Positions 33,730 through 42,171 of a DNA stretch of 64,000 nt are shown one piece after another. The notes under the pieces were generated by a model that worked only from the letters and a program-made list of their open reading frames with translations, searched no databases and was not told where the DNA came from. A program made the translations under genes and the position numbers. Every line of letters begins with the position of its first letter. The first letter of the stretch is position 1. This stretch comes from Nitrospira sp. (lineage in GTDB: Bacteria > Nitrospirota > Nitrospiria > Nitrospirales > Nitrospiraceae), in contig SWDH01000029.1 of NCBI GenBank assembly GCA_005116945.1, forward strand, positions 119,620 through 183,619. The letters run 5' to 3'.

Positions 33730-34529
33730 GTCGCTGGATCGGCGCGATCTTTGTTGTGGTCATGTTGGCTGGTTGTTCAACGGTTCCACGAACCTTCCAA
33801 CCGGTCGATCCCATTGCCCCCGATCGGGTTTCTCACCAGGCTTGGGACCGGATTGTCCAGGCACACGTCCACGATGGGCAAGTGGACTATCCGGCGATAC
33901 AAGCCGACGGCACGCTCGATGGCTACGTGAGAGAACTTAATCGGATCGATCCCACAAGGTTGCTGGGGCGTCAGGATCAACTGGCTTTTTGGATCAATGC
34001 CTACAATGCCTTTGCCGTCAAGGGTATCTTGGACCACTATTCGCCAATGACCCTCTGGGGGCGCTATCGCTATTTCATCGGTCGCGACTATCAAGTCGGT
34101 GGCACGACCATCAATCTTTACGATCTTGAGCGGCAAGTGTTGATCGAGCAGTTCCATGAGCCGCTGATGCACTTTGCCATTGTCTGTGCGTCCACATCCT
34201 GTCCGAAGCTCCAGCCTTGGGCCTATCAGCCGGAGCAGTTGGATCGCCAGCTTGTTCAGGTTGCCAAGGCCTTTATTAACGATCCCACACGTAATCGATT
34301 CGACCGAAAGCTGAAAACAGCATCGCTGTCGATGATCTTTCAATGGTTTGAAAAAGATTTCGCCGATGCCGCGGGATCGGCGTTGGCCTATATCGCTCGC
34401 TATGTCGATGATCCTGAATTGGCCAAGGAACTGGTACAGCCGGGCTACCGCATCGAGTATCTCGACTATGACTGGAGTTTGAATGGCATCCCACCCAAGA
34501 AGGAGATGGCGCGTGCTGGTACGTCCTGA
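33726..34529 (+). CDS. DUF547 lipoprotein
   Basis: 267 aa from ATG 33726, coupled to the radical SAM gene by ATGA. Lipoprotein signal AIFVVVMLAGCST with lipobox LAGC. DUF547 signatures: LAFWINAYNAFAVKGILDHY, INLYDLERQVL, EPLMHFAIVCASTSCPKLQP and a final IEYLDYDWSLNG. The function of DUF547 proteins is not established. It is anchored in the envelope, unlike its cytosolic operon partners. Confidence 0.88.
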   Translation: MSRWIGAIFVVVMLAGCSTVPRTFQPVDPIAPDRVSHQAWDRIVQAHVHDGQVDYPAIQADGTLDGYVRELNRIDPTRLLGRQDQLAFWINAYNAFAVKGILDHYSPMTLWGRYRYFIGRDYQVGGTTINLYDLERQVLIEQFHEPLMHFAIVCASTSCPKLQPWAYQPEQLDRQLVQVAKAFINDPTRNRFDRKLKTASLSMIFQWFEKDFADAAGSALAYIARYVDDPELAKELVQPGYRIEYLDYDWSLNGIPPKKEMARAGTS

Positions 34530-35157
34530 TGAAAAAACGCCGATCGCGCGCCTGCTGACGTTTCTCGAATATGGCGAGCGCATGGCGAACGAATGTGCGA
34601 AGGCGCAGGCTTCGTTGGTGCCGGATTCCGGTTCGCGGCGTTTTCTTCTCAGCCAGGCTCGTCAAGAAGCCGGGCACGCCGTGGTGTTTCAAGGCGCCAT
34701 TGCCTGGCTCGCACCGAGACATCTCGGCGGTACGCCGTTTCTGCCGGCGTTAGAAGAATATCGAAAAAAACTCAATGATGCCTTGGGCAGACAAGACCTG
34801 CTCGAAACGTTTCTTGCCGAGCAGGTCATCCTCGAAGGGTTGGGAGAAGCGATTCTGACGCGCATCGAAGAAGGATTGGCCAAACGTGCGGCGCCATTTG
34901 GCCGACTGCGACGAATTTTACTACAACAAGAAGAGGCTCATCACGGATTCGGTCGGCGCATGCTCGAACGGGCGATGGCCGAAGGACGGACCGATACAGA
35001 GACGTTACGCCTTCGCGCGCAGGACTACCTCGCGCTGACGGACCAGATAGTCCTGACATTGAGCGACCTGTTTGAGGCAATCGCCGAAGACCCCACGGCT
35101 TGGGCACAGGATGTACGGAAGTTTTTGCCTCCGTGGCTGACGGAGGTGCCGGTGTGA
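34513..35157 (+). CDS. Ferritin-like di-iron protein
   Basis: 214 aa from GTG 34513; AAGGAG lies 7 nt upstream and the gene overlaps DUF547 by 17 bp. Four-helix di-iron pattern: E in FLEYGERMANE, ExxH in ARQEAGHAVVFQG, E in AEQVILEGLGEAIL, ExxH in LQQEEAHHGFGRR. This could be an oxidase/oxygenase or an iron-binding protein; the specific family is not recognised. Stop overlaps the next start (GTGA). Confidence 0.72.
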   Translation: MLVRPDEKTPIARLLTFLEYGERMANECAKAQASLVPDSGSRRFLLSQARQEAGHAVVFQGAIAWLAPRHLGGTPFLPALEEYRKKLNDALGRQDLLETFLAEQVILEGLGEAILTRIEEGLAKRAAPFGRLRRILLQQEEAHHGFGRRMLERAMAEGRTDTETLRLRAQDYLALTDQIVLTLSDLFEAIAEDPTAWAQDVRKFLPPWLTEVPV

Positions 35158-35909
35158 TTTCCGTCATTATGCCGGCATACAACGAAGAAAAAGCGCTGCC
35201 GAATACATTGCGCGCGCTGTTCACGCAACAAGGCGATTTCGAAGTCATCGTTGTTGATGGCGGCAGCACCGACCAGACGCGCGCGATTGCCGAATCCTAT
35301 GGATTCACCGATGGCGCGCTTCGTCGCTCGTCGCTCGTCTCTCGTCGTTTGCCTGGCGAGATACGCTTCACGAACAACGCTTCACGGGTCCTTCTCAGGG
35401 CACCCAAGGGCCGCGCATCCCAGATGAACGTCGGGGCCAAGCAGGCCACAGGCGAGTTGCTCCTTTTCCTTCATGCCGATACGGTCTTGCCATCAGGCGC
35501 AGTTCAGCGGCTCAACGAGATGGAAGCAGACCAGACCATTCAAGCCGGCGGGTTCATGCACCAGTTCTCCGGCGATGATTGGCGGCTCACATTGATCTCG
35601 TTCCTGGACAATTTCCGCTGCATCCGCAGCCGAATCATTTACGGAGACCAAGCCCTTTTTGTCCGCCGCGCACTGTTCGAGCAGCTCGGTGGGTTTCCTA
35701 ATCGGCCTATTCTCGAAGATGTGGCCTTTTGTGAGCGCCTTATCGCCGTGACCACGCCGCTTCTGCTCTCGCCATCCGTTGTCACCGATGCCCGCAAGTT
35801 TCTCAAAATGGGCATCTGGCGCAGCTTTCTCCGCGTGCTCCTTATTATTCTTCACGTCGAATTCCGCCTTCCGGTGCTGCCACGAGCCTTCTTCCAAGAC
35901 ATCCGGTAG
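35154..35909 (+). CDS. Family 2 glycosyltransferase (TIGR04283-like)
   Basis: 251 aa from GTG 35154, with GGAGG 6 nt upstream. GT-A fold: ISVIMPAYNEEKALPNTL, VIVVDGGSTDQT, then GRASQMNVGAKQATGELLLF and LHADT, FIRLD-equivalent GDQALFVRR, and GGFPNRPILEDV. Between AIAESYGF and the GRASQMN motif there is an extra segment of about 20 residues encoded by a low-complexity CGTCGCTCGTC-type sequence. Family members lie near radical SAM or cofactor genes elsewhere; the acceptor is unknown. Last gene of the four-gene operon. Confidence 0.82.
   Translation: MISVIMPAYNEEKALPNTLRALFTQQGDFEVIVVDGGSTDQTRAIAESYGFTDGALRRSSLVSRRLPGEIRFTNNASRVLLRAPKGRASQMNVGAKQATGELLLFLHADTVLPSGAVQRLNEMEADQTIQAGGFMHQFSGDDWRLTLISFLDNFRCIRSRIIYGDQALFVRRALFEQLGGFPNRPILEDVAFCERLIAVTTPLLLSPSVVTDARKFLKMGIWRSFLRVLLIILHVEFRLPVLPRAFFQDIR
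35318..35395 (+). repeat. In-frame low-complexity insertion in the glycosyltransferase gene
   Basis: CGTCGCTCGTCGCTCGTCTC and TCGTCGTTTGCC, then GCGAGATACGCTTCACGAAC and AACGCTTCACGGG. It reads in frame and adds Ser/Arg-rich residues to the GT2 protein where family members have a short loop. Confidence 0.5.
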
Positions 35910-36053
35910 CCAGGTATTCCCTTGGGTAGATATGAGTATTTTTGGATTGTAAAAATACACGACTTCCTGTACTGTTCGGCGGCTTTCCAGATACGACGTG
36001 TCGATCAAATGAGTCGGCGCGTTGCAACTAACCAGTTTCCATGGAGGTCGCGA

Positions 36054-37877
36054 ATGATGCGGAGAAGAAGTGTGCGTGTGTTGCTCGGAGTCATGTTGCT
36101 CTGTGTGGGGTTGTCGTCCGCATTCTCGGTGAGCCTTGTGCAGGCCAGCGATCCACGCATCATTTTTGAACTGACCGACGAACCAGGCGCGTGGTTCAGA
36201 AATGCGGCTGGACCGGTCGCCGGGTTCAAGTCGCTGGCGGTGGCAACCCCTGGGACAGAAGTGCGGTTCACCGGCAAGTCCAATACGGTGCATACACGCA
36301 CCAGTCTGATTTTCCCAACCGGCGCGATCAATATGCCGTTCGATACCCCGCCCCGCAAAGGCTCTGATGAGGTTGTGTTGCATACCCCAGGACTCTACGT
36401 CTTCACCTGCAAGATTCACCCCTACATGTTCGGCGCCGTGATCGTGGACGATCCGAGCACCACTGGTTTGGATCTGGGCGAAACGATCACATTGGTCAAT
36501 GGGATTACGGTACCGACGAGCAGCGATTTGGCGACCCGATTACTCCGTACGTTCTTCATCGCGACTCACCCGGCCAATTGGATCGACTACACATCCGCTG
36601 CTGCATGGCACATTACCTATCCGAGCGTCGATGTGCGTATCACGGGCGGCGCGGTTGCCAATCTCGACGCGGTGCTGAGCGCCCGGTATGGAAACGACTT
36701 GGATAAGGCCCCCTTGACCAATCCCGCGACCGCCGCGGTGGGAGAAGTCTGGGTCGATACGCAGTTTGAAAAGACTGCGGGGAAATCCAAGCCTGGCACA
36801 GCCACGGCCATTAACGGCCAGACTTGGCAGGCAAGACGCAAGGTGGCCCTTCCGCAAATCAATATGAACAATCCCCACAATATGTGGACGGATAAGAACC
36901 AGAACCTGATCTACCAGACCCAATGGTTCGACAGTAAACTGGCCGTGTTCAACCGTACGACGGGCCAGTTCCTCAACAATATTTCCGTCGGTGAATCGCC
37001 GGCCCACGTGATGACCAGAACCGATACCGATCAACTGCATGTGACGCTGAACGGCTCGCCCAATAACGATTCCGTCGTCGAACTCGCCCCGATGGCGAAT
37101 GGGGTGCAGCGACGCATCAACATCGGGCGAGGCAATCCCCATGCCCATTGGATGAGCCACGACGGCAAGTTGATGGTGACGCCCAACGCCTTCTCGGCTG
37201 ACAGCACCCAGTATAATTTTGCCAATAACTCCATCGATGCGATTTTGCCGGCGGGGGCTCTTCCGATCGCAACCGGCATGACGCCGGACTCGAAAAAAAC
37301 GTATGTGGCCAGCCTGCTGGACAGTACGATCACGGTGATCGACACACAGGCGAAAGTCGTGGTGAAGACGATCAATCTGCTGGAGAACTACGATCCCATC
37401 AGCGGCGCCATCACCGGTCCGGTTGGGGCGCTGCCGATTCAAACACCGGTGAGCCCGGACGGGAAGAACATGGTGACGGCCAACACGCTGACAGGGACCA
37501 TTACGGTCGTCGATCCTATCACCGATACAGTGGTGGCGATGTTGGGCTGCGATCCAGGCTGCCACGGTGTGCAGTATGGCGCAAAGAAGGGTGGTGGGTA
37601 CTATGCCTATGTGTCGAGCAAGTTCTCTAATAGACTGCTCGTCGTCGATCCAGATCCCAATAACGACGGCAATCCGGCTGATGCAGCCATTGTCGGAAAG
37701 ATTTTGCTCACGTCGGTCGTCGGCGCAACGGATACCGACGCTGCTATTACCGGCAATCGGGGCATGGGCGGGCAGGGAATCCTGACGATCCCAGTCGTAT
37801 ACAACGGATGGGTTCAGAATCTGCCGCAGAGCTGGAAGGACCAGCTGACGGCAGCGCAGCGCAATCCGATTCAGTAA
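36054..37877 (+). CDS. Secreted cupredoxin and YVTN-type beta-propeller fusion
   Basis: 607 aa from ATG 36054, GGAGG 6 nt upstream. Signal peptide: VLLGVMLLCVGLSSAFSVS. The cupredoxin domain (about 35-140) has possible type 1 copper ligands H in SNTVHTRTS and CKIHPYM (Cys-x2-His-x2-Met). From about 270 a propeller of YVTN-like blades: TQWFDSKLAVFNRTTGQFL, KTYVASLLDSTITVIDTQAK, GTITVVDPITDTVVAM. His-rich motifs NNPHNMW, GNPHAHWMSH and DPGCHGVQ could bind metal. Likely a periplasmic copper electron-transfer or oxidase protein; reaction unknown. Confidence 0.78.
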   Translation: MMRRRSVRVLLGVMLLCVGLSSAFSVSLVQASDPRIIFELTDEPGAWFRNAAGPVAGFKSLAVATPGTEVRFTGKSNTVHTRTSLIFPTGAINMPFDTPPRKGSDEVVLHTPGLYVFTCKIHPYMFGAVIVDDPSTTGLDLGETITLVNGITVPTSSDLATRLLRTFFIATHPANWIDYTSAAAWHITYPSVDVRITGGAVANLDAVLSARYGNDLDKAPLTNPATAAVGEVWVDTQFEKTAGKSKPGTATAINGQTWQARRKVALPQINMNNPHNMWTDKNQNLIYQTQWFDSKLAVFNRTTGQFLNNISVGESPAHVMTRTDTDQLHVTLNGSPNNDSVVELAPMANGVQRRINIGRGNPHAHWMSHDGKLMVTPNAFSADSTQYNFANNSIDAILPAGALPIATGMTPDSKKTYVASLLDSTITVIDTQAKVVVKTINLLENYDPISGAITGPVGALPIQTPVSPDGKNMVTANTLTGTITVVDPITDTVVAMLGCDPGCHGVQYGAKKGGGYYAYVSSKFSNRLLVVDPDPNNDGNPADAAIVGKILLTSVVGATDTDAAITGNRGMGGQGILTIPVVYNGWVQNLPQSWKDQLTAAQRNPIQ

Positions 37878-37887
37878 GAAGCGGCTC

Positions 37888-37920
37888 AGTCCAGCCTGGG
37901 GTAGAGCCCCAGGCTGGACT
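37888..37920. terminator. Perfect 14-bp hairpin after the cupredoxin-propeller gene
   Basis: AGTCCAGCCTGGGG (37888-37901) and CCCCAGGCTGGACT (37907-37920) with a 5-nt loop, 10 bp after the stop codon. No T-run, yet the position suggests a terminator. Confidence 0.65.
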
Positions 37921-38067
37921 CCGATCTGCACCTCACCGAAACCTTCGCTCACTCAATTCCTCTGGTCGCCGTTCATTCGATTCCTCGCCCAACCCATTTG
38001 GTCGCTGTGCCACTTTACTTCAGGCGCGGGCTTGTGTAGATGCGGGTATACTTGTATGATCCCCGAT

Positions 38068-38490
38068 ATGAAACAGTGTCGTGCGTGGGCAGTGGTGGCA
38101 TTGTTCGTCGCTCTTGCCGTTCCCATCCAGGGCCTTGCCACATCAGATCATGCTATGGCCGAGTCTGCTGTCCTCGGAGAGGCGAATAGTGAACTCGCTT
38201 CGAGCGTGCCGGAGACCACTGCCCCAAGCCAGCCTCCACTTGCAGTGCCGTCAGCTTCTACTTCCTCTGCAGACGTTCGAGACATTCCCTCGATCAGCGG
38301 TCGCTATGCAATTGGAGGGAGAACATTGTTGCCGTATATCGGGGCAGGTTTCTCTGGAGGCTACAATTCAGAATTCAATCGTTCCTTGAGTGGGGCACCT
38401 CCCTCCCAGAGCGAATTCGGGCTTCGGAGTCAGTTTGGGCAAAGCGTCTCCCCGAATGAGTTCCAACTAGGCGTCCGCATTCCGTTTTAG
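38068..38490 (+). CDS. Small secreted protein with outer-membrane-like end
   Basis: Not recognised. 140 aa from ATG 38068 (ATG 38056 is possible). Signal peptide: WAVVALFVALAVPIQGLA. A Ser/Pro/Ala-rich linker follows, then Gly/aromatic strands (GGRTLLPYIGAGFSGGYNSE) and a terminal QLGVRIPF. Ending in Phe after alternating hydrophobics resembles a beta-barrel C-terminal signal, but the chain is too short for a full barrel. A TATACT lies about 20 bp upstream without a clear -35. Confidence 0.5.
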   Translation: MKQCRAWAVVALFVALAVPIQGLATSDHAMAESAVLGEANSELASSVPETTAPSQPPLAVPSASTSSADVRDIPSISGRYAIGGRTLLPYIGAGFSGGYNSEFNRSLSGAPPSQSEFGLRSQFGQSVSPNEFQLGVRIPF

Positions 38491-38717
38491 CCGAGTCGCT
38501 ATGAATTCTCCTGCTCACCGACAAGGGAGAACCGGGAAGAGCCATGGCATGACCGTGCACCTTGCGGTGCGGCGGGTTCCAAAAGGAGTCACGTATTCAG
38601 CGGACTAGCGGGGAGCGATTTCACCGGTTCGTTGACAACTGTAAAGAACTCGACAGGTTAGGGATACTGTGCGAGGCTCATCTTGCACGGTACTTTTCTT
38701 GCTCTCTATCGCTCTTC

Positions 38718-39449
38718 ATGAAAGTCATGACTCTGACAAGAATCTTCGATGCGACGCCGGCCCGAGATGGGAACCGTCAAGGCTGGACGTGTGTCATGAC
38801 CCTGAGCCTGGTTGTGACGGGGGCTCTCCTCCTGCAAGGGTGTGCCGCAGGGGCTTGGATGGCAGCGATGGCAGTGGATACGATGAAGAGCAGTCATATT
38901 ACGTTTTGGCCGTTTGAGCAATCGTGGGTAGCCCCACGGGATCGATCGAACCATGCGATGCGCAATCCGCAGGTGACCAGCATCGCGGTTCTTCCGGTTG
39001 AGGGCGACCCGGAGATGGGTGCGCGGCTTGTGACGATGTTGCAGCAAGAAACCACATTGCGCGTCGAGTCTCCATCAACCGTCAGGGCCGCAGTGTCTGA
39101 AACTGATTCGCGTTCGGCACAAGCTGAAGATAATAATCGCAGTGCTCTGGCCAAGGAAATCACCCGGGACCTGGGTGTCGATACCGTTCTCGTCAGTCGT
39201 GTGACCGGCTCACCGTCCCATCCAAGTGATTGGGGATGGAAAGCCGAGGGTTCACGCCGCCTCTGTTTATATCTGATGAATCACGAGGGCCGTTTGCTCT
39301 GGAAAGATCAGCTCCCCTTCACGCTGGTAACAGGCGGAACCACGCAGTTGGAAGCATCCGTACAAGTCGATTTCGCCCACCATGTCATGCGGCACGTCAA
39401 AATGCTGCATCTGGATGAACTCGGCTACCTCCCAAAGAAAATTTCCTAG
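38718..39449 (+). CDS. Predicted lipoprotein
   Basis: Not recognised. 243 aa from ATG 38718. The signal LSLVVTGALLLQGCA has a lipobox-like LQGC about 38-42 residues in, long for a signal peptide; ATG 38796 would give a shorter one without basic residues. The mature part has IAVLPVEGDPEMGARLVTML, TVLVSRVTGSPSHPSDWGW and LYLMNHEGRLLWKDQLPF, a pattern of TolB-N/CsgG-like envelope lipoproteins that I would call only tentatively. No clear Shine-Dalgarno sequence. Confidence 0.55.
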   Translation: MKVMTLTRIFDATPARDGNRQGWTCVMTLSLVVTGALLLQGCAAGAWMAAMAVDTMKSSHITFWPFEQSWVAPRDRSNHAMRNPQVTSIAVLPVEGDPEMGARLVTMLQQETTLRVESPSTVRAAVSETDSRSAQAEDNNRSALAKEITRDLGVDTVLVSRVTGSPSHPSDWGWKAEGSRRLCLYLMNHEGRLLWKDQLPFTLVTGGTTQLEASVQVDFAHHVMRHVKMLHLDELGYLPKKIS

Positions 39450-39527
39450 GTCTTCCGCGCTCCTTCTTGCAGCGGTCACCCTCCTCCGGTAGAGTCTGGC
39501 TTCTTCACCCCGGAGCCTGACTTCTCC

Positions 39528-41093
39528 ATGCCGTTGCTCGATGTGCCATCGCTGGTTCGTCTTCAGGAAGAGTTTTGCCTGTCGATGAAACGACTGTTGA
39601 GTGATCTCTGCCTTGATTTGGAACGCCACTATGCTGATGTCGCGAAGTCATTGGTTCTGCCTGTGGCCTACTTTCGGTTCCTCAGCCAAGCACTCGAACG
39701 GGATGGGTATGCTCACTGGAAAGTCGTTGGCTGGATCGAAGCGTTGAACGACCTGGTCTATTTCATCGACCTGCTGCAACAAATTCGAGAAGAACGGAAT
39801 CCACGTCATTTTTCGGCGCAGCTCTACGCTGAGTGCGAAGAGAAGTTTTTTGAGAACAGCTACCTGGACGATCTGTTTCCTCGCGGGGTCTCGCAAGCCT
39901 CGGGACTCGAACGCAGACTCAACGAACTGTGCACCCGCCTCACGCAGGAGCTGACACAGGAATCTCTTTGCCTCGTACCGGGACTTCCAATGCTGTGGTG
40001 TGCCTCTCGCAAGATTCCCTCTTGGACCGTAGAGGTGCAGTTCGGCCACAACGTCGAACGGGCAGAGCTGTTCGGAACAATGGCCATAGGGGTGGAGGGC
40101 GATATGTATGAAGCCCCTCCCTCGGTGAAGAGGGCCCTGAAACAAGTATCTAGCCAGGCAACCATCCTCGTTCAGCCGCACGAGCTGTCCTTGAAGATCG
40201 GGCAAACCGTGGCGCCGCTGTGCACGAGGCAAGGCAATCATGTGGAGTGGAGCTGGACGCACCGGTCGCCAGCTGTAGCCACGGAAACTCGATCTAGGGC
40301 CATCACGGTCGGGCCGACGCTCGTCTATGGGAAGGATCGCCAGCCTCGAACTGTGACTGCCACCTCAGCCGATCACGTTACGCGAATCGAGCGGGCCTGG
40401 ACAATCATACAGGAGGCTTGGCCGGAAGGGCATGAGGTTCTTACACTCTTGACCACTCGGATTATCCCGCTCAAGGCCAAGGGAGTCGTCAGCTTCAGCT
40501 ATCGCCACCGGCCCGGGCTGTCCTTCATCAACTGTTTCGACCGGGACAATCTCGATCTGATCGATGACGTGATCCATGAGAATAGCCATCACCATTTGAA
40601 TCTTCTGCTCCGTAAGCATGTGATGTATCACGGTGACCATAATCAGCAGATTTTCTACTCTCCCTGGCGAAGCAGTCTGCGTCCGCTACGAGGCATTCTC
40701 CACGCAACCTTTACCTTTACGATGGGAGCGATGCTCTTCGAACGGCTCTCAACCTGGGCATCGGGGCCTGGTGGATCGACCAGATGGAAGAGGGCAGGCC
40801 TCACGCCGAACGATCTACAGCGAGCCAGGTTTCGCTGCCTCGAAGAGGTGGAATCAGTCCGCTACTCGATCCAGGATTTGGAGTATGCCAGTTGGCACCT
40901 CAAGTGGCTCACAGGCTCAGGCCAGCGGCTAGTCAAACAGTTGGCAGAAACGATCGAGCAGGTTGAGCAGAACATCGCGCCCCACAGAAAAGCCGTCCTC
41001 GCCTCCCAATTCGGCCCAGCCCTCCGACGCCATGTGAAGGAGCTTCAGAAAGCTCGCCAGACTTACGGGCCAGTGCGACTTGGCAAGGTCTAG
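39528..41093 (+). CDS. HExxH protein resembling alpha-KG-HExxH peptide beta-hydroxylases
   Basis: 521 aa, no signal peptide. The HExxH site is HENSH at 350-354, within VIHENSHHHLNLLL. Downstream FYSPWRSSLRPLRGILHATF (about 376-395) contains H392 and Arg residues. Together these are the signature of proteins once annotated as HEXXH-motif peptide-modification proteins and later shown to include alpha-ketoglutarate/Fe(II) peptide beta-hydroxylases of RiPP pathways. The N-terminal 330 residues look like the usual leader/substrate region. No precursor peptide is evident next to it. Its TAG stop coincides with the start of repeat A7. Confidence 0.7.
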   Translation: MPLLDVPSLVRLQEEFCLSMKRLLSDLCLDLERHYADVAKSLVLPVAYFRFLSQALERDGYAHWKVVGWIEALNDLVYFIDLLQQIREERNPRHFSAQLYAECEEKFFENSYLDDLFPRGVSQASGLERRLNELCTRLTQELTQESLCLVPGLPMLWCASRKIPSWTVEVQFGHNVERAELFGTMAIGVEGDMYEAPPSVKRALKQVSSQATILVQPHELSLKIGQTVAPLCTRQGNHVEWSWTHRSPAVATETRSRAITVGPTLVYGKDRQPRTVTATSADHVTRIERAWTIIQEAWPEGHEVLTLLTTRIIPLKAKGVVSFSYRHRPGLSFINCFDRDNLDLIDDVIHENSHHHLNLLLRKHVMYHGDHNQQIFYSPWRSSLRPLRGILHATFTFTMGAMLFERLSTWASGPGGSTRWKRAGLTPNDLQRARFRCLEEVESVRYSIQDLEYASWHLKWLTGSGQRLVKQLAETIEQVEQNIAPHRKAVLASQFGPALRRHVKELQKARQTYGPVRLGKV

Positions 41094-41265
41094 CAGGATG
41101 CTGAAAAAGTCCTTCAGCGGCGTTCTCAGTCCTGTGTCTCCTTGCGATATACCCTCCGGGTATGCCTCAGTCGCCCCACTCCCTGCGGCCTTGTTTGGGA
41201 CAAGGCGCGTCTCGGCGCGCCAGGGTTGGGAGGGTGAGAAGGCTGGTCTTTTTGAGCATCCTGCG
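41093..41265 (+). repeat. Repeat family A, copy A7 (extended)
   Basis: Starts TAGCAGGATGCTGAAAAAGT, where TAG (41091-41093) is the stop of the HExxH gene. The core is diverged (ATACCCTCCGGGTAT) and the right arm carries about 45 extra bases before TTTTTGAGCATCCTGC. Left border of the PIN/HEPN block. Confidence 0.85.
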
Positions 41266-41336
41266 AGGGAAGTCGAGCAGGTTGTGTTCGACAAGAAACT
41301 CAGATATTCTTAAAACCATGGTCGGAGGTAAGAGTT

Positions 41337-41528
41337 GTGATTAAGCTGCGGCAGACCAAAGAAGGATTATTGATTCCCTCTTCCCTATTGAAAGGGTTGA
41401 CGGGTCTCGTTTCTGTCCAGCGGCAGGGCAATGTGCTATTCATCGAGTCTGAACGGCGACGGACGGCTCGACGCCGTGCGGCCCGCATGGTTCAGCGCCT
41501 GAGACAGGCTGCTATCGAGCGATATTGA
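41337..41528 (+). CDS. Probable antitoxin-like small protein upstream of PIN toxin
   Basis: 63 aa from GTG 41337 after GGAGG. The sequence KLRQTKEGLLIPSSLLKGL and VSVQRQGNVLFIES is compatible with a small swapped-hairpin (AbrB/MazE-like) DNA-binding fold; the end is strongly basic (RRRTARRRAARM). The antitoxin role is inferred from size and from the PIN toxin two genes downstream in the same run of closely spaced genes. No firm family match. Confidence 0.55.
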   Translation: MIKLRQTKEGLLIPSSLLKGLTGLVSVQRQGNVLFIESERRRTARRRAARMVQRLRQAAIERY

Positions 41529-41536
41529 GGACAACT

Positions 41537-41719
41537 ATGGCACTTCGAAGCAAACAGCAAAAACCGCCTATCAAACGAACTTTGGCCGTCCAAAGGGTGA
41601 GTCTGCAAAAGCGGGTGGCTCGTCAGAAGAAAGCCCTCCTCTCCCTCGCCGGAATCGGGGCCAGTGGGTTTACTGATATCAGCGTCGAGCACGACACCTA
41701 CTTGCACGAGAAGCCTTGA
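41537..41719 (+). CDS. Small basic protein between antitoxin-like gene and PIN toxin
   Basis: Not recognised. 60 aa from ATG 41537, with GAGG 6 nt upstream. Lys/Arg/Gln-rich N-terminus (ALRSKQQKPPIKRTLAVQRV), then ALLSLAGIGASGFTDISVEH. The TGA stop overlaps the TTG start of the PIN gene. It may be the toxin-binding part of a split antitoxin, with the previous gene giving DNA binding; that is inference. Confidence 0.5.
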   Translation: MALRSKQQKPPIKRTLAVQRVSLQKRVARQKKALLSLAGIGASGFTDISVEHDTYLHEKP

Positions 41720-42156
41720 GCCTGTCCGCCCATTCTCTCCACACGTCAATTTTCGTCGACACCTCGGCGTTCTTTGCTCTCGCGGATCAGACCGATCGAT
41801 TGCATCATCAGGCTCTGCAGTACGTGCAATCCACGGATCGACTTCTCGTCACCAGCAATGTGGTCGTTCATGAAACCATCACTCTCCTGAGAATGCGACT
41901 CGGTTATGAGCCGGCCCTGCAATTCGGACTCCGCTTATTGAGTGAGACCACGACTCCCGTCATCCGGGTCACTCTAGCCGACGAAGAAAAAGCTTGGGCC
42001 ATCTTCCGTCAGTATCCAGACAAGCGATTCAGTTTTACGGATTGCACCAGCTTCGCGATCATGAAGCGGCTCGGCATCGGAACCGCGTTTGCTTTCGATG
42101 AAGACTTTCGTCAGTTCGGTAGATGGGTCGTGCACCCCATCGGCGAAATCCGTTAG
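41716..42156 (+). CDS. PIN-domain ribonuclease toxin (VapC-like)
   Basis: 146 aa from TTG 41716, overlapping the upstream stop codon. PIN acidic residues: D15 in FVDTSAFFALAD, E in VVHETITLLRMRLG, D in FSFTDCTSFAIMKRLG and D in AFDEDFRQFG. Such proteins cleave tRNA or mRNA and are held in check by the upstream antitoxin. The order antitoxin-like, small basic protein, toxin fits a type II module. It lies in the block bounded by repeats A7 and A8. Confidence 0.85.
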   Translation: MSLSAHSLHTSIFVDTSAFFALADQTDRLHHQALQYVQSTDRLLVTSNVVVHETITLLRMRLGYEPALQFGLRLLSETTTPVIRVTLADEEKAWAIFRQYPDKRFSFTDCTSFAIMKRLGIGTAFAFDEDFRQFGRWVVHPIGEIR

Positions 42157-42171
42157 CAGCATCAAACCCTT

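Noticed and set aside
36540-37952. 470-codon minus-strand ORF opposite the cupredoxin-propeller gene
   Set aside because: Translation is His/Arg/Asp-rich, typical of the antisense of a high-GC gene; the plus strand has clear domains, a signal peptide and a Shine-Dalgarno sequence.
32713-41093. Radical SAM protein and HExxH hydroxylase as one RiPP cluster
   Set aside because: They are 6 kb apart with at least six intervening genes and a strong hairpin, and no precursor peptide is visible near either.
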